Assembly (NCBI GenBank): GCA_002280475.1
Contig: NCEB01000024.1
Coordinates: 1 to 55,323 of the forward strand
DNA: 55,323 nt
Direction of reading: 5' to 3'
DNA from: Brevundimonas subvibrioides
GTDB lineage: Bacteria > Pseudomonadota > Alphaproteobacteria > Caulobacterales > Caulobacteraceae
Both the position numbers and the translations under genes were made by a program. Every line of letters begins with the position of its first letter. Position 1 is the first letter of the stretch. The notes beneath the pieces are model-generated. The model ran no database searches. It was not told the DNA's origin and saw only the letters and a program-made list of their open reading frames with translations. Positions 34,161 to 42,638 of this stretch are shown piece by piece.

Positions 34161-34461
34161 GGCGTCTGGTCTCCGTTTCGCGGCCGCGCCCATCGCGACC
34201 TTCGCAGGCGACGAAGACCGGAGGCGGACCGGACCGGCACCGCGGGCGCAGCCCAGCGGCCGCAGCACAGCGAAGGACAGCGCCGGCGGGCCATTTTGGA
34301 TCGCGATGCAAAGGCGGGGTCTCGACCCGCCGGCGGAAAATGGCCCGCCAAGCCGTTGCCTGACCGGGCCGCCTCCGGTCCGATCGCCCTCTCAGAAGGC
34401 CGTGGGCGGGCATCCGAACCGGAAGGCGCTTATGCCGCTTGCGATCCGGGTCGAAGCCGGG
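34161..34461. other. Non-coding spacer with a nested palindrome
   Basis: 300 bases between the DUF2493 and Toprim genes without a credible gene. GGCGGGCCATTTT (34285-34297) is exactly complementary to AAAATGGCCCGCC (34337-34349). Inside it lies a second inverted repeat (GGCGGG/CCCGCC). A 65-base cruciform or stable RNA hairpin would form. It could be a replication or transfer origin, a small RNA or a terminator for the Toprim gene. Confidence 0.6.
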
Positions 34462-35526
34462 TCAGCACAGACCGCCGTTCGATGCTGGATGCCAGAACCG
34501 CGCGACATCGTCGGGCGCCAGTTGAACCCGCAGCCTGTTCGTGACGGCCTGTCGTCCCAGTTGCCGCAGGTCGTCGTTGAAGTCGCCCATCGACGGTTCC
34601 AGCGAAAGCACCTCGATCCCGACGATCGTCGCTCGCTCGGTCAAGGACCGCATCGCCCGGTCACCGGCTGGATCATCGTCGCGGGCGACATAGAGGCGAC
34701 GAAGGGTCGTCGGCAGGATGAGGGCGGCCAGATGGCTGGCCGATAGGGCTGCGACCATCGGCATGTCGATCAGAACCTGGCGGAGCGACAGCATCGTCTC
34801 TATGCCCTCGCCCGCGACCATCACATCGCAGGCGCGACCGAACCGGACGCCGTGACCCAGGAGATGACCCATGGCTCGCCTCGGCGTCGAGACCGGGGCC
34901 TTGTCTTGACCCGACAGATCGAGCCACGTCCGGTGCGCGCCTGTGACGGCGCAGTCGAGATCGGTGACGGCGGCGATCAACGCCGGCCAGGCGTCTCTGG
35001 CCCTATCGCAGGCATCGTCGTCATCGCCGCGATACCAGCAGCGCGGATGGAAGCGGAGGGCGTCGCAGTTTCGTAAATCCGTGATTCCGCGTTGTCGCAG
35101 ATACGTCTGTGCGACTGTGCCCGTGATCGGCTTTGCGATTTTGAGCAGCCGACGTGCGGCTTCGGGCGAACCGGTCAGCGCAGACGGCTCGCGTCGGTTG
35201 GGCTCGGAGGGTTCCGGTTTCGGCAGTGACAGGAACAGGCGGGCCTCGTCGAGGGTCTCGCGCAGCGTGGTCAGGCATTTGTTGGCCGCGATCAGGTCGA
35301 GCAGATCGCCGTGGTCGCCGGTCGCAGCATCGGTCCATTTGCCGGCTGCGCCTTTGCTGGCGTCCACGCCATGAAGCCGGACATAGAGGCTGCGGCCCGG
35401 CGTATTGCCGGTGTCGCCGACCAGCCAGTAGCGACCTTCGCGACGGCCCTTGGAGAGATAGTGACGGCACACCGCCTCGGCCTGATCGGCGAGACGGCGG
35501 GCCAGGTCCGATGCGGGTTCGGGCAT
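34462..35526 (-). CDS. Toprim-domain protein (DNA primase-like, DUF7146 type)
   Basis: 354 residues. The N-terminal part (YWLVGDTGNTPGRSLYVRL, WTDAATGDHGDLLDLIA) is the CHC2-like region without an obvious zinc finger. The C-terminal Toprim domain has VMVAGEGIETMLSL (catalytic Glu), LSASHLAAL and LYVARDDDPAGDRAM (DxD metal site). Such proteins are widespread on plasmids and ICEs and are thought to act in primer synthesis. The ATG at 35526 starts the conserved domain. Confidence 0.85.
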   Translation of the reverse strand: MPEPASDLARRLADQAEAVCRHYLSKGRREGRYWLVGDTGNTPGRSLYVRLHGVDASKGAAGKWTDAATGDHGDLLDLIAANKCLTTLRETLDEARLFLSLPKPEPSEPNRREPSALTGSPEAARRLLKIAKPITGTVAQTYLRQRGITDLRNCDALRFHPRCWYRGDDDDACDRARDAWPALIAAVTDLDCAVTGAHRTWLDLSGQDKAPVSTPRRAMGHLLGHGVRFGRACDVMVAGEGIETMLSLRQVLIDMPMVAALSASHLAALILPTTLRRLYVARDDDPAGDRAMRSLTERATIVGIEVLSLEPSMGDFNDDLRQLGRQAVTNRLRVQLAPDDVARFWHPASNGGLC

Positions 35527-35590
35527 CTCATGGTCCGTGAAACAAGAATGGGCCCGCCATCGCTGGCGGACCCAAGGGAGGATCGGTCGG

Positions 35591-36061
35591 TCATCCCATC
35601 GCGGGGGACAGGGAGTGGGCCGCGACATCGGGATCATCGGCCTGCGGGGCGATGGTCGCCACGACCGTTTCGCCGTCGTTTCCCGCCGACTGCGCGGGTG
35701 TTGTCACCGCGAAGGGATCGACGTCGCGATGGATCGGCTGCGCGCGACCCATCCAGGGCTCCGGCCGGATCGACCGCACCCAGTCCGCGAAGCTGGGAAT
35801 GAACCCGAGATCCTCGCGCACATGCTGTTCGCCGATCATGCGGACGGGCACGACCCGACCCGTCGAGATTGTGAGGACGGGTCCGAAAAACCGCTCCAGC
35901 ATGAAGATGCCTTCGGCGTGGTGGCGCAAGGCGCGGTGTCGGAAATCCGCGACGATCAGTTTCGACGGCTCGTCGAACCACTGGTGGAGCGCCAGATAGT
36001 CCTCCGGAGCGCCGCCCCATTTGTGGACCGACGACAAGGCGTGATGATAGCAATGTCCCAT
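35591..36061 (-). CDS. DUF6915-like protein
   Basis: 156 residues. The N-terminal 100 residues carry a well-conserved block of unknown function recalled as DUF6915: SSVHKWGGAPEDYLALHQWFD, RHRALRHHAEGIFMLE and IGEQHVREDLGFIPS. The tail is low-complexity. It follows the DUF6878-like gene by 9 bases with an AGGAGG-like ribosome site, so they are one operon. The histidine-rich RHRALRHHAEG segment could bind metal. Confidence 0.75.
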   Translation of the reverse strand: MGHCYHHALSSVHKWGGAPEDYLALHQWFDEPSKLIVADFRHRALRHHAEGIFMLERFFGPVLTISTGRVVPVRMIGEQHVREDLGFIPSFADWVRSIRPEPWMGRAQPIHRDVDPFAVTTPAQSAGNDGETVVATIAPQADDPDVAAHSLSPAMG

Positions 36062-36070
36062 GATCGCCTC

Positions 36071-36547
36071 CTACCAGTCGAAGCAGGCGTATTCGGAGGT
36101 GGTCATGCGCTCGTTATAGTCGAGGCTGATCGTCCGTTCCGCGACGTCGAAGGTGAAGTCGCCATAGGCGCCGTCGTTGTTCTCCCAACCAGACGCCACC
36201 GTTTGAAGCAGCCGATAAGCGAGGTGCTCGACCGCGCCTCGCACCGAGACCTCGCTCACCGAGATGCCGGAGCCGTCCCATGCCGGTTCCGACAGGGTCA
36301 TGCTCAACGCGGGGATGGGGGCGACGTCATGACCGCTGCTGGCGTCGATGGATTCGATCTGGCCGGAATCGCCATAGCCGTCGAAAGCGACGACGACCTT
36401 GGTGATGCCCGCCGAAACCAGGGCATCGAACAAGGCGGTTTTGTTGGCGGGCAGGCACTCGGCCTCAAGGCGTTCGCGTTCGCGCGATTTGGCGAGGAAA
36501 TCCGGGAAGCCCGCGTCCACGGCAGGCGTCATTGCTGGATCGCTCAT
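36071..36547 (-). CDS. DUF6878-like protein
   Basis: 158 residues. The pattern ALFDALVSAGITKVVVAFDGYGDSGQIESI, followed by SVRGAVEHLAYRLLQTVASGWENNDGAYGDF and YNERMTTSEYACFDW, is recalled as the plasmid-associated DUF6878 family. Function is unknown; the acidic clusters suggest nucleic-acid mimicry, but this is speculation. The ATG at 36547 has GGAGA at good spacing; it lies 68 bases after the ParB-like gene. Confidence 0.75.
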   Translation of the reverse strand: MSDPAMTPAVDAGFPDFLAKSRERERLEAECLPANKTALFDALVSAGITKVVVAFDGYGDSGQIESIDASSGHDVAPIPALSMTLSEPAWDGSGISVSEVSVRGAVEHLAYRLLQTVASGWENNDGAYGDFTFDVAERTISLDYNERMTTSEYACFDW

Positions 36548-36615
36548 GGCGAATTCTCCAAAACTGATGGTGGGAAGTCGCCCGGGGCAGCAAAAGCCGC
36601 CCCGGGCGTTCGCGA

Positions 36616-38724
36616 TCACTCGGCGGCGATGGCCGCGGCGAAGTCCGGCTCGGGATCGGGCTCGTCCTCGGTCGAGGCGAGTTCGTCGGTCTCGAACGTC
36701 GGTTCAGCTTGGGTCTCGGCGGTCTCGGCCGGTGGTTCCGCCAAGGTCTCCACGCCCTGGGTTCGCAGCGGCTCTGGCAACCAGCCGGAACCGGCCAGCA
36801 GCTCCTGGGCCTTCTCGGCCATCTCGGTCTTCTTGAGATGGTCGATCAGCTGGGCGGCGCGATCGCCCCTCGCCTCCCGCACGGCATTCAGAATGCGCGC
36901 CTTGGTCACCCGCCCGAGATAGGTCTCGACCGTGGGGGTCCAGCCGGCCGCCACCATGTCCAGATCGACCGCGCGCGCCAGGCGATCCGCGTGCGTGAGC
37001 GCGCGGGGACGGCGGTTGTAGACCTCATAGACGGCGTTGACCGACAACGAGACGCAATGGGCCAGCAGCGCGCTCTGGCTGTCCCCGTCGAACTCCGCCA
37101 GCGCGTCCCACAGGTCCGCCGGTTCCTTCGGAAGGGCCGCGATCCAGGCTTGATGGCGATCCTCCATCGCGTGGGCCAGGGCCGTGTCGTTCAGCCCCGG
37201 CGCCTGGGCGGCGAAGCCCGCGCTCTTCAGATCAAGCTCAAGGCAGGTATCGATGGCGTAACGATAGAAGACTTTCAGGGACAGGGCATGTAGCACCGCG
37301 TGGAAGGCGACGCCCGGATCCTGACCGACGGCATGACGCAGGGCGAGCGTCCGGTGTGCCGTCAGTTCGGCCATCAACCGTTCGGGGATGGGTTTGAGGC
37401 CATCGTCCTCTTCCGGCTCAAGCGTGTCGTCGGGACTGAGCGCCACACCGTCATCGTGCTCCGTTCGAGCCGCCACCGATCCTGCGGACGTCGGATGGGT
37501 CTCATCCTCATCCTCCGCCTCGGGCTCGATCGGCTGTTCGTCCTCGGGCCGGACATAGCCGCGATCGATGCGGAGGTCGCCTGACCCGTCGATGCTGACG
37601 AACGCCCCGGCCCGCCCAACCTCGTCTTCCTCGAAGACGACCGGTCGACCATCAAGGGCGGCGATGGCGGTCTCGATCTCGCTGAGACGCTGATCGACGT
37701 CCTCCGGGAAGGTCTCATCGACGGCATAGGTCGCCTCGATGGCGTCGAACTCGGCCTGGAGCGCGTCACGGCTCGCCTGTTCCTCCTGGCTCAACTGGGG
37801 CTGATCACCCCGAAGCTGGCGCAGGCCATAGGTATGGCCATAGGCGAAGTCCGGTGCGACCTCGATCCATTTCCAGCCCTCGGCCCGAATGGCTTCGGCC
37901 TGGCGTTCAAGCCGTTCGGCGACCAGTCGGTCGAGCAGGCCAACGTCCTGGAGCCAGCCGCCATCGTCGCCCTGGAACAGGTCGCGCAGGATCGTCCCGC
38001 CCGCCCCTTCATAGACGTCGAGACCGACGAACTGGGCGCGCTTGTCCGACGCCCGTGCCGCGCCCTCGGTCAGCATCCGACGGATGGCATGCGGCTCCTT
38101 GGAATAGGACTGGGCCAGCCGCTCGAACACCTGTTCCTGGCGTTCGTGATCGGCGTTGACGGTGAAGGCCATCAACTGGTCCAGCGTCATGCCGTCGTCG
38201 GCATAGACCTCCAGGAGCCGGGGCGAGACCGAGGCCAGACGCAGCCGCTGCTTGACCACGGCGACGGGGACGAAGAAGGCGGCGGCGATCTCCTCCTCGG
38301 ACTGGCCTTTCTCGCGCAGGGTCAGGAAGGCCCGGAACTGGTCGAGCGGATGCAGAGGCGCGCGCTGGACGTTCTCGGCCAGGCTGTCCTCCTCGGCGAT
38401 CCCGCCCTCGCGAACCACACAGGGCACAGGCGCGGTTTTGGACAGGCGCTTCTGCCTGACCAGTAGTTCCAGCGCCCGGTAGCGGCGGCCGCCGGCCGGG
38501 ATCTCGAACATCCCGGTCGGGGCGCCATCGACGTCGCACACCGCCCTGACCGTGATGCTCTGCAACAGGGTGCGATGGGCGATGTCCTGGGCCAGTTCCT
38601 CAATCGAGACGCCGGCCTTGATCTTGCGGACGTTGGACTGGGACAGGATCAGCTTGTTGAACGGAATGTCCCGCGACGAGGACAGGACGATTTTCTGCAC
38701 ATTGGTCTTGGTATCGGGGGTCAT
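36616..38724 (-). CDS. Large ParB/Spo0J-like nuclease-domain protein
   Basis: 702 residues. An N-terminal ParB/sulfiredoxin-like domain (IPFNKLILSQSNVRKIKAG, IPAGGRRYRALELLV, SLAENVQRAPLHPLDQFRAF) is followed by a KorB-type HTH (SEEEIAAAFFVPVAVVKQRLRLASVSPRLLEVYADDGMTLDQLMAF). The long C-terminal part is acidic and resembles the plasmid ParB-like proteins of alphaproteobacteria. No ParA is encoded next to it, so a role other than partition (transcriptional control or DNA nicking) is possible. The leader shares a nearly identical 50-base block with the ArdC-like gene. Confidence 0.88.
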   Translation of the reverse strand: MTPDTKTNVQKIVLSSSRDIPFNKLILSQSNVRKIKAGVSIEELAQDIAHRTLLQSITVRAVCDVDGAPTGMFEIPAGGRRYRALELLVRQKRLSKTAPVPCVVREGGIAEEDSLAENVQRAPLHPLDQFRAFLTLREKGQSEEEIAAAFFVPVAVVKQRLRLASVSPRLLEVYADDGMTLDQLMAFTVNADHERQEQVFERLAQSYSKEPHAIRRMLTEGAARASDKRAQFVGLDVYEGAGGTILRDLFQGDDGGWLQDVGLLDRLVAERLERQAEAIRAEGWKWIEVAPDFAYGHTYGLRQLRGDQPQLSQEEQASRDALQAEFDAIEATYAVDETFPEDVDQRLSEIETAIAALDGRPVVFEEDEVGRAGAFVSIDGSGDLRIDRGYVRPEDEQPIEPEAEDEDETHPTSAGSVAARTEHDDGVALSPDDTLEPEEDDGLKPIPERLMAELTAHRTLALRHAVGQDPGVAFHAVLHALSLKVFYRYAIDTCLELDLKSAGFAAQAPGLNDTALAHAMEDRHQAWIAALPKEPADLWDALAEFDGDSQSALLAHCVSLSVNAVYEVYNRRPRALTHADRLARAVDLDMVAAGWTPTVETYLGRVTKARILNAVREARGDRAAQLIDHLKKTEMAEKAQELLAGSGWLPEPLRTQGVETLAEPPAETAETQAEPTFETDELASTEDEPDPEPDFAAAIAAE

Positions 38725-38780
38725 GGTCAGTCTCCATGACGGGCGGCCGGGAGACTCTCTCTCGACCCTCACCCGTCACG
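38725..38780 (-). promoter_or_regulatory. Conserved leader, copy A (ParB-like gene)
   Basis: Read on the coding strand: CGTGACGGGT, AGGGTCGAGAGAGAG, one variable base, CTCCCGGCC, then GTC and the Shine-Dalgarno GGAGA directly before the ATG at 38724. The same blocks in the same order occur before the ArdC-like gene. It probably carries a shared operator or post-transcriptional element. Confidence 0.75.
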
Positions 38781-38858
38781 AAGCGCCAGCGGCCCTCTTC
38801 CTCTCGGCGGTGACCTCGGACCCGGACAGCCGGAAAGGCACAAAGCCGTATCGGCGGC

Positions 38859-39806
38859 TCACACCGCTTCAGGCTCGTCCGCGGCCGCCGCGACGGCGTC
38901 GGGCCGAAAGGCGAGAAGGAAGTCCGCCGCCCTGGAGGCGCCGCCGGCGGCTCGAACCACGGCACGGTTGTCCTCGCGCAGGAGGTCGAGCCAAGCCCCG
39001 ATGTAGTCGGCATGGCGGACCGTCGGGGTGACGCCGAGCGTGATGCAGGTGAAGGCGGCGGTCATCTCGGCGACCAGCTCCTCGCGGGCATAGGCCTTGG
39101 ACCCGAACCCGCCGGACAGGTCTCTCGCCAGTCTGTGCCGAGCGCCCGACCAGTGCCCCAGTTCATGCAGCACCGTGCGGTGCCAGTCGATCGGCTCGAA
39201 ATAGGCTTCCGGTCGCGGAACCTGGACGTAGTCCGGACCCGGCGCGTAAAAGGCCATGTCGCCGCCGATGCGAAGGTCTGCGCCGCTACGGCGGATCAGG
39301 GTCTCGACCTCGGGCAGGATCAATCCGTCCGGGATCGGCGGAGGAGTGACGGCGATATCCTCCGGCAGGCCGTCGCACTGGGCGGCGTTGAACACCGTGA
39401 AGCGTTTCAGGAAGGAGATGGCCTGGGCCGCTTCACCGGTATCATGCGAACGTCGGCGCTCATCGTCGGGGATGAAGAGATCGGCATAGACGACCGTCGT
39501 GCCGCGCTCGCCCTTGCGCACGGCGCCGCCGACAGAGAGGGCCTGACGGAAGGTGAGCCAGGTCTGGCCGGGAAAACCATTCTGAACGACCGCGCCCCAC
39601 AGGATCAGCACATTGATGCCGGAGTAGACGCGTCCGGTGGCGGCGTTCCTAGGCATCGCCGGCGGCGCGGACACGCCGCACGACCCCCAGGGCTGGACCC
39701 AGGGCAGTCTCCCGGCCTCGAGTTCGCCGATGATCTTGCAGGTGATTTCCTCGTAGAGGCCGGCGCGGTCGGTTCGAACGCCAGGACGAGAACGGGAAGT
39801 GGGCAT
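38859..39806 (-). CDS. ArdC-like antirestriction/zincin protein (DUF1738)
   Basis: 315 residues. The N-terminal ArdC domain (LYEEITCKIIGELEAGRLPWVQPW, YSGINVLILW, TFRQALSVGGAVRKGERGTTVVY) binds single-stranded DNA in known members. The C-terminal metallopeptidase-like domain has HELGHWSG (HExxH) near residue 224 and EELVAEMTAAF. ArdC protects incoming conjugative DNA from restriction, which fits a mobile element. Its leader is the second copy of the conserved block. Confidence 0.9.
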   Translation of the reverse strand: MPTSRSRPGVRTDRAGLYEEITCKIIGELEAGRLPWVQPWGSCGVSAPPAMPRNAATGRVYSGINVLILWGAVVQNGFPGQTWLTFRQALSVGGAVRKGERGTTVVYADLFIPDDERRRSHDTGEAAQAISFLKRFTVFNAAQCDGLPEDIAVTPPPIPDGLILPEVETLIRRSGADLRIGGDMAFYAPGPDYVQVPRPEAYFEPIDWHRTVLHELGHWSGARHRLARDLSGGFGSKAYAREELVAEMTAAFTCITLGVTPTVRHADYIGAWLDLLREDNRAVVRAAGGASRAADFLLAFRPDAVAAAADEPEAV

Positions 39807-39865
39807 CGCGGGTCTCCGCGACAGGCTGGCCGGGAGCCTCTCTCTCGACCCTGAAACCCGTCACG
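39807..39865 (-). promoter_or_regulatory. Conserved leader, copy B (ArdC-like gene)
   Basis: Contains the same ordered blocks as copy A: CGTGACGGGT, AGGGTCGAGAGAGAG, CTCCCGGCC, GTC and GGAGA before the ATG at 39806. The two leaders agree at almost every position over about 45 bases, much more than expected for unrelated promoters. Confidence 0.75.
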
Positions 39866-39985
39866 GCCAAACCGGCCAAACTCTCACTCTCAGGGGGCGT
39901 TGCGGGGTCTCCCCGCTGAAGAGCGTGCGCCGGCGGCCATGGCGGCGGCCAGGGGGAAGGCTTCCCCCCCAACATCCAGTTTGTG

Positions 39986-40375
39986 TCAGCCAACCAATTT
40001 GACAGGACGCTTTCGAGCACCCGCAAAGGATGACCGACGGGCCACCGGCGACGGCGTATCCAGAACTTCGCCAAGCTGATGCAGGTGCAAGGCAGGACGG
40101 TCAGGCAGTTTCACGACCAGTTCCAGCTTGCCGCCGACCGCCTCGACATAGCTGCGCAGGGTGGACAGATACATGTCCGCCTGTTTCTCGATCTTCGACA
40201 CGGACGGCTGTTTGATATGCAGCGTGGTGGCGATCTCGGCCTGAGCCTTTCCCGCGATCTGGCGCAATTCGCGCAGGCTCTCGACCTCCTGCTTCAATTC
40301 CTGATAGCGCGCCTCGATCTCCGCTTGTTCTTCCAAGGGGAGTTCAGCGATGATTTCGTTCAGGCTCCGGGCCAT
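39986..40375 (-). CDS. HigA/XRE-type antitoxin
   Basis: 129 residues. A helical N terminus is followed by an XRE HTH (GKAQAEIATTLHIKQPSVSKIEKQADMYLSTLRSYVEAVGGKLELVV). The ATG is one base after the toxin stop (TGA-A-ATG), so translation is coupled. It should neutralise the upstream RelE-type toxin and repress the operon. The order toxin then antitoxin is the HigBA layout. Confidence 0.88.
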   Translation of the reverse strand: MARSLNEIIAELPLEEQAEIEARYQELKQEVESLRELRQIAGKAQAEIATTLHIKQPSVSKIEKQADMYLSTLRSYVEAVGGKLELVVKLPDRPALHLHQLGEVLDTPSPVARRSSFAGARKRPVKLVG

Positions 40376-40376
40376 T

Positions 40377-40745
40377 TCACTTTTCCTTCTTTCCGGATTT
40401 CAAGCTTTCCACATGCTCGGAAAACCTGAAATCCGCTTTGGCGATTAGCTGCCTATAGAAACGTTTCTGGCTACCGCCTGACTTGTCGCCGGCCACCAGC
40501 ACAATTGCCCGCCTCTCAGGGTCGAAGGCAAAGGCTGCACGCCATTCACCATCGGCTGCTTCGAAGCGTAGCTCTTTCATATTGGCGTGCTTCGAACCCT
40601 TGAGCGTATCGACATGTGGTCGACCGAGCTGCGGGCCGAGATCGGCTAGCAGCTTGGCGGCGGCGACCAGTGCGACCCGGACCTCACGCTCGAAGGCCAG
40701 AATCTCGTCCTCAAAGGCCGAATGCAATCTGATTTCCCAAGTCAT
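40377..40745 (-). CDS. HigB/RelE-type toxin (phage Gp49-like)
   Basis: 122 residues. The pattern LGRPHVDTLKGSKHANMKELRF, WRAAFAFDPERRAIVLVAGDKSG and KRFYRQLIAKAD is typical of RelE/HigB ribosome-dependent mRNA endoribonucleases of the Gp49 group. Basic residues Lys/Arg in the last two segments are the likely RNA contacts. It is the first gene of the toxin-antitoxin pair and probably stabilises the element. Confidence 0.88.
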   Translation of the reverse strand: MTWEIRLHSAFEDEILAFEREVRVALVAAAKLLADLGPQLGRPHVDTLKGSKHANMKELRFEAADGEWRAAFAFDPERRAIVLVAGDKSGGSQKRFYRQLIAKADFRFSEHVESLKSGKKEK

Positions 40746-40757
40746 ATAGCCTCCAAG

Positions 40758-41060
40758 CTATGTAAAGTCAACGGGAAGGATGCGCGGCGCGGCGGGCGAG
40801 GTAGTCGTCACACGGCGGCAACTTTCCGCCCACGCATCGAGGTCATCGACCGCATAGCGGACCCATTTCCCGAACTTGTGGAAGATGGGGCCGCCCCCCA
40901 GGGAGCGGTAGCATTCGAGGGTGTGGGCCTCCAAAGCGAGGTAACGGGCTGCCGCTTCTGTATCGACGAAGCGGATCGCTCCCGCATCTTCGACGAACTG
41001 GGCGCGACGCAGGATGTCGGGCGTCGGCCATCGCCGCTGTTGCTTTGCCGCCTCACGCAT
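40758..41060 (-). CDS. AlpA/excisionase-like helix-turn-helix protein
   Basis: 100 residues. FVDTEAAARYLALEAHTLECYRSLGGGPIFHKFGKWVRYAVDDLDAWAESCR is the compact MerR-like winged helix found in excisionases and AlpA regulators. Its start lies inside the last codons of the integrase (8-base overlap), so the two are translated together. It is likely the directionality factor or a regulator of the element. Confidence 0.88.
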   Translation of the reverse strand: MREAAKQQRRWPTPDILRRAQFVEDAGAIRFVDTEAAARYLALEAHTLECYRSLGGGPIFHKFGKWVRYAVDDLDAWAESCRRVTTTSPAAPRILPVDFT

Positions 41061-42468
41061 TGGTCGCCTCCTGCGTCGCTGCGCGCTTGGTGCCGGGAGG
41101 GACGGCCCGGTTGTCGCCGCCGCGATGACGGAAGGGCCGATAGTTCCCAAGCTTGGTGCGGGACGGGTATTTCTCGTCTTCGAGGCCAGGCGGCGGAGCG
41201 TCGGTGGCGGCGGATGCGCTGTCGGCAGGTTCGGGGGCGATGCTGGGCGGCGCGACGACCGGCTCTGGGAGCGGCGCGGGAGCGGAAGGCTGTGTCCCTC
41301 CGATCAGGTTTTGCCGCCGCTGCGCCACGGTCTCGGCGGCCGCCCGTATCGGATCGTCCTCGGTATGGACGTAGCGCATGAACATCGTGACGGTCTTGTG
41401 AGCGGTCAGCGCCATGCCGACCTTCACCGGCACCCCAGAATTAGCGATGTCGGTGGCAGAACGGTGGCGGATACCGTGCGTGCCGATGTGCGGCACGCCG
41501 GCCCGCTCAAGGACGCGCTTCCAGCCCAGATAATAGGTGTGCTTCGACATCGGCAGGTTCGGGTCGAAGATCGAAGGGCAGACGAAGGGCGAGACTTCGA
41601 ACCGCGGCGCGGTCTCGAACAATCGGACTGCCTCGGCGCTCATCGGCTTGGACATCCCGCCGGTCTTGCTGTCGGGCCATTCGATACGGCGGTTGTCCAG
41701 ATCGACCCATGCCCATTCGAGTTGCAGGATCTCCGACATGCGCGCGGCGAACTCGAACTGGAGCCGGACGGCGAGGAGGATGAAGGGATGCTCCAGACCT
41801 TCGGTCTCGGCTTTATCGAGATAGGCGTAGAGCCGCTTCAACTCGGCATCGGTTATCAGCCGGGTCTTTCCACGTTCCGGAAATTTCGGGATATGACGGC
41901 AGGGGTTTGAACCATCGGTGCGCATGCCCCAGACCTCCGCCATGTTGAACATCTTGCGGACAGCGGCGAGGACGCGGTTGGCGTTCGTCGGCGTCTTCGA
42001 CATTTTCTTCATCAGGTTCGCGATGTCGGCGCGCGTGACGTCGGGCGCCTTCATCTGGCCGAGATGGGGGACGATGTAGAGCTTGCCGTAGCCTCGGTTG
42101 GATTTGACGGTCGATGGCTTGTTTCGGCTCTCGGAGTAGTCCTCCATAAAGCGGTCGAATAACTCCTTGACCGTCGGCGCCTGGCGAGCGGCGCTTCGCT
42201 CGGCGCTGGGGTCATTGCCCTTGCGCACATCGGCAAGCCAGTCCTGGGCAATGGATCGAGCCTGTTCGACGGTGATCTCGCCGAAGCGGCCGATCGCGGG
42301 CTTCCGCCGCTGGCCGTTGGCCGCGACGTAGGCCACCATGAAAATTTTGCGACCGGTCGGCGTGACCTTTAGCAGGAAGCCCGGTATCATCGTGTCGCGA
42401 AGTTCGTAGGGTTCCTTGCCGGCCGTAGCAGCGTCGGCAGCGGTCTTTGTGAGCTTGATTTTGGGCAT
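41053..42468 (-). CDS. Site-specific tyrosine recombinase (integrase) of the element
   Basis: 471 residues. The N-terminal arm-binding domain (DUF4102 type; GKEPYELRDTMIPGFLLKVTPTGRKIFM) is followed by a core-binding domain and the catalytic domain with Arg (FAARMSEIL), HxxR (GTHGIRHRS) and Tyr (MFMRYVH). A strong ribosome site (GGAGGTTAGGA) precedes the ATG. After the tyrosine there is an unusually long tail of about 95 residues rich in Pro and Ala. It lies beside the tRNA attachment site and would catalyse integration and excision there. Confidence 0.95.
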   Translation of the reverse strand: MPKIKLTKTAADAATAGKEPYELRDTMIPGFLLKVTPTGRKIFMVAYVAANGQRRKPAIGRFGEITVEQARSIAQDWLADVRKGNDPSAERSAARQAPTVKELFDRFMEDYSESRNKPSTVKSNRGYGKLYIVPHLGQMKAPDVTRADIANLMKKMSKTPTNANRVLAAVRKMFNMAEVWGMRTDGSNPCRHIPKFPERGKTRLITDAELKRLYAYLDKAETEGLEHPFILLAVRLQFEFAARMSEILQLEWAWVDLDNRRIEWPDSKTGGMSKPMSAEAVRLFETAPRFEVSPFVCPSIFDPNLPMSKHTYYLGWKRVLERAGVPHIGTHGIRHRSATDIANSGVPVKVGMALTAHKTVTMFMRYVHTEDDPIRAAAETVAQRRQNLIGGTQPSAPAPLPEPVVAPPSIAPEPADSASAATDAPPPGLEDEKYPSRTKLGNYRPFRHRGGDNRAVPPGTKRAATQEATNA

Positions 42469-42582
42469 TCCTAACCTCCGTTGAGGTCGGTTTCAGGTGC
42501 AGCATAGGTGCAGCCAGAAAGCCAACCGTAGCGTATATCCGGTCAGGTATGGATGATTGGATGGGCAGAAAACGCTAGTTCT

Positions 42583-42606
42583 TACAATCGGTTATCGTAC
42601 AATCGG
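42583..42606. repeat. Direct repeat TACAATCGG (15-base spacing), candidate integrase arm sites
   Basis: TACAATCGG occurs at 42583-42591 and 42598-42606, between the integrase start and the tRNA fragment. Short repeated motifs here are typical of integrase or excisionase arm-binding sites. Confidence 0.45.
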
Positions 42607-42638
42607 ATACCGCCGGATAAAGTTAGGATAGGGCATAA

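Noticed and set aside
34462..35526. Replication initiator or bona fide DnaG primase
   Set aside because: The Toprim domain and the short CHC2-like N terminus fit the plasmid DUF7146/Toprim type, not DnaG or a Rep protein.
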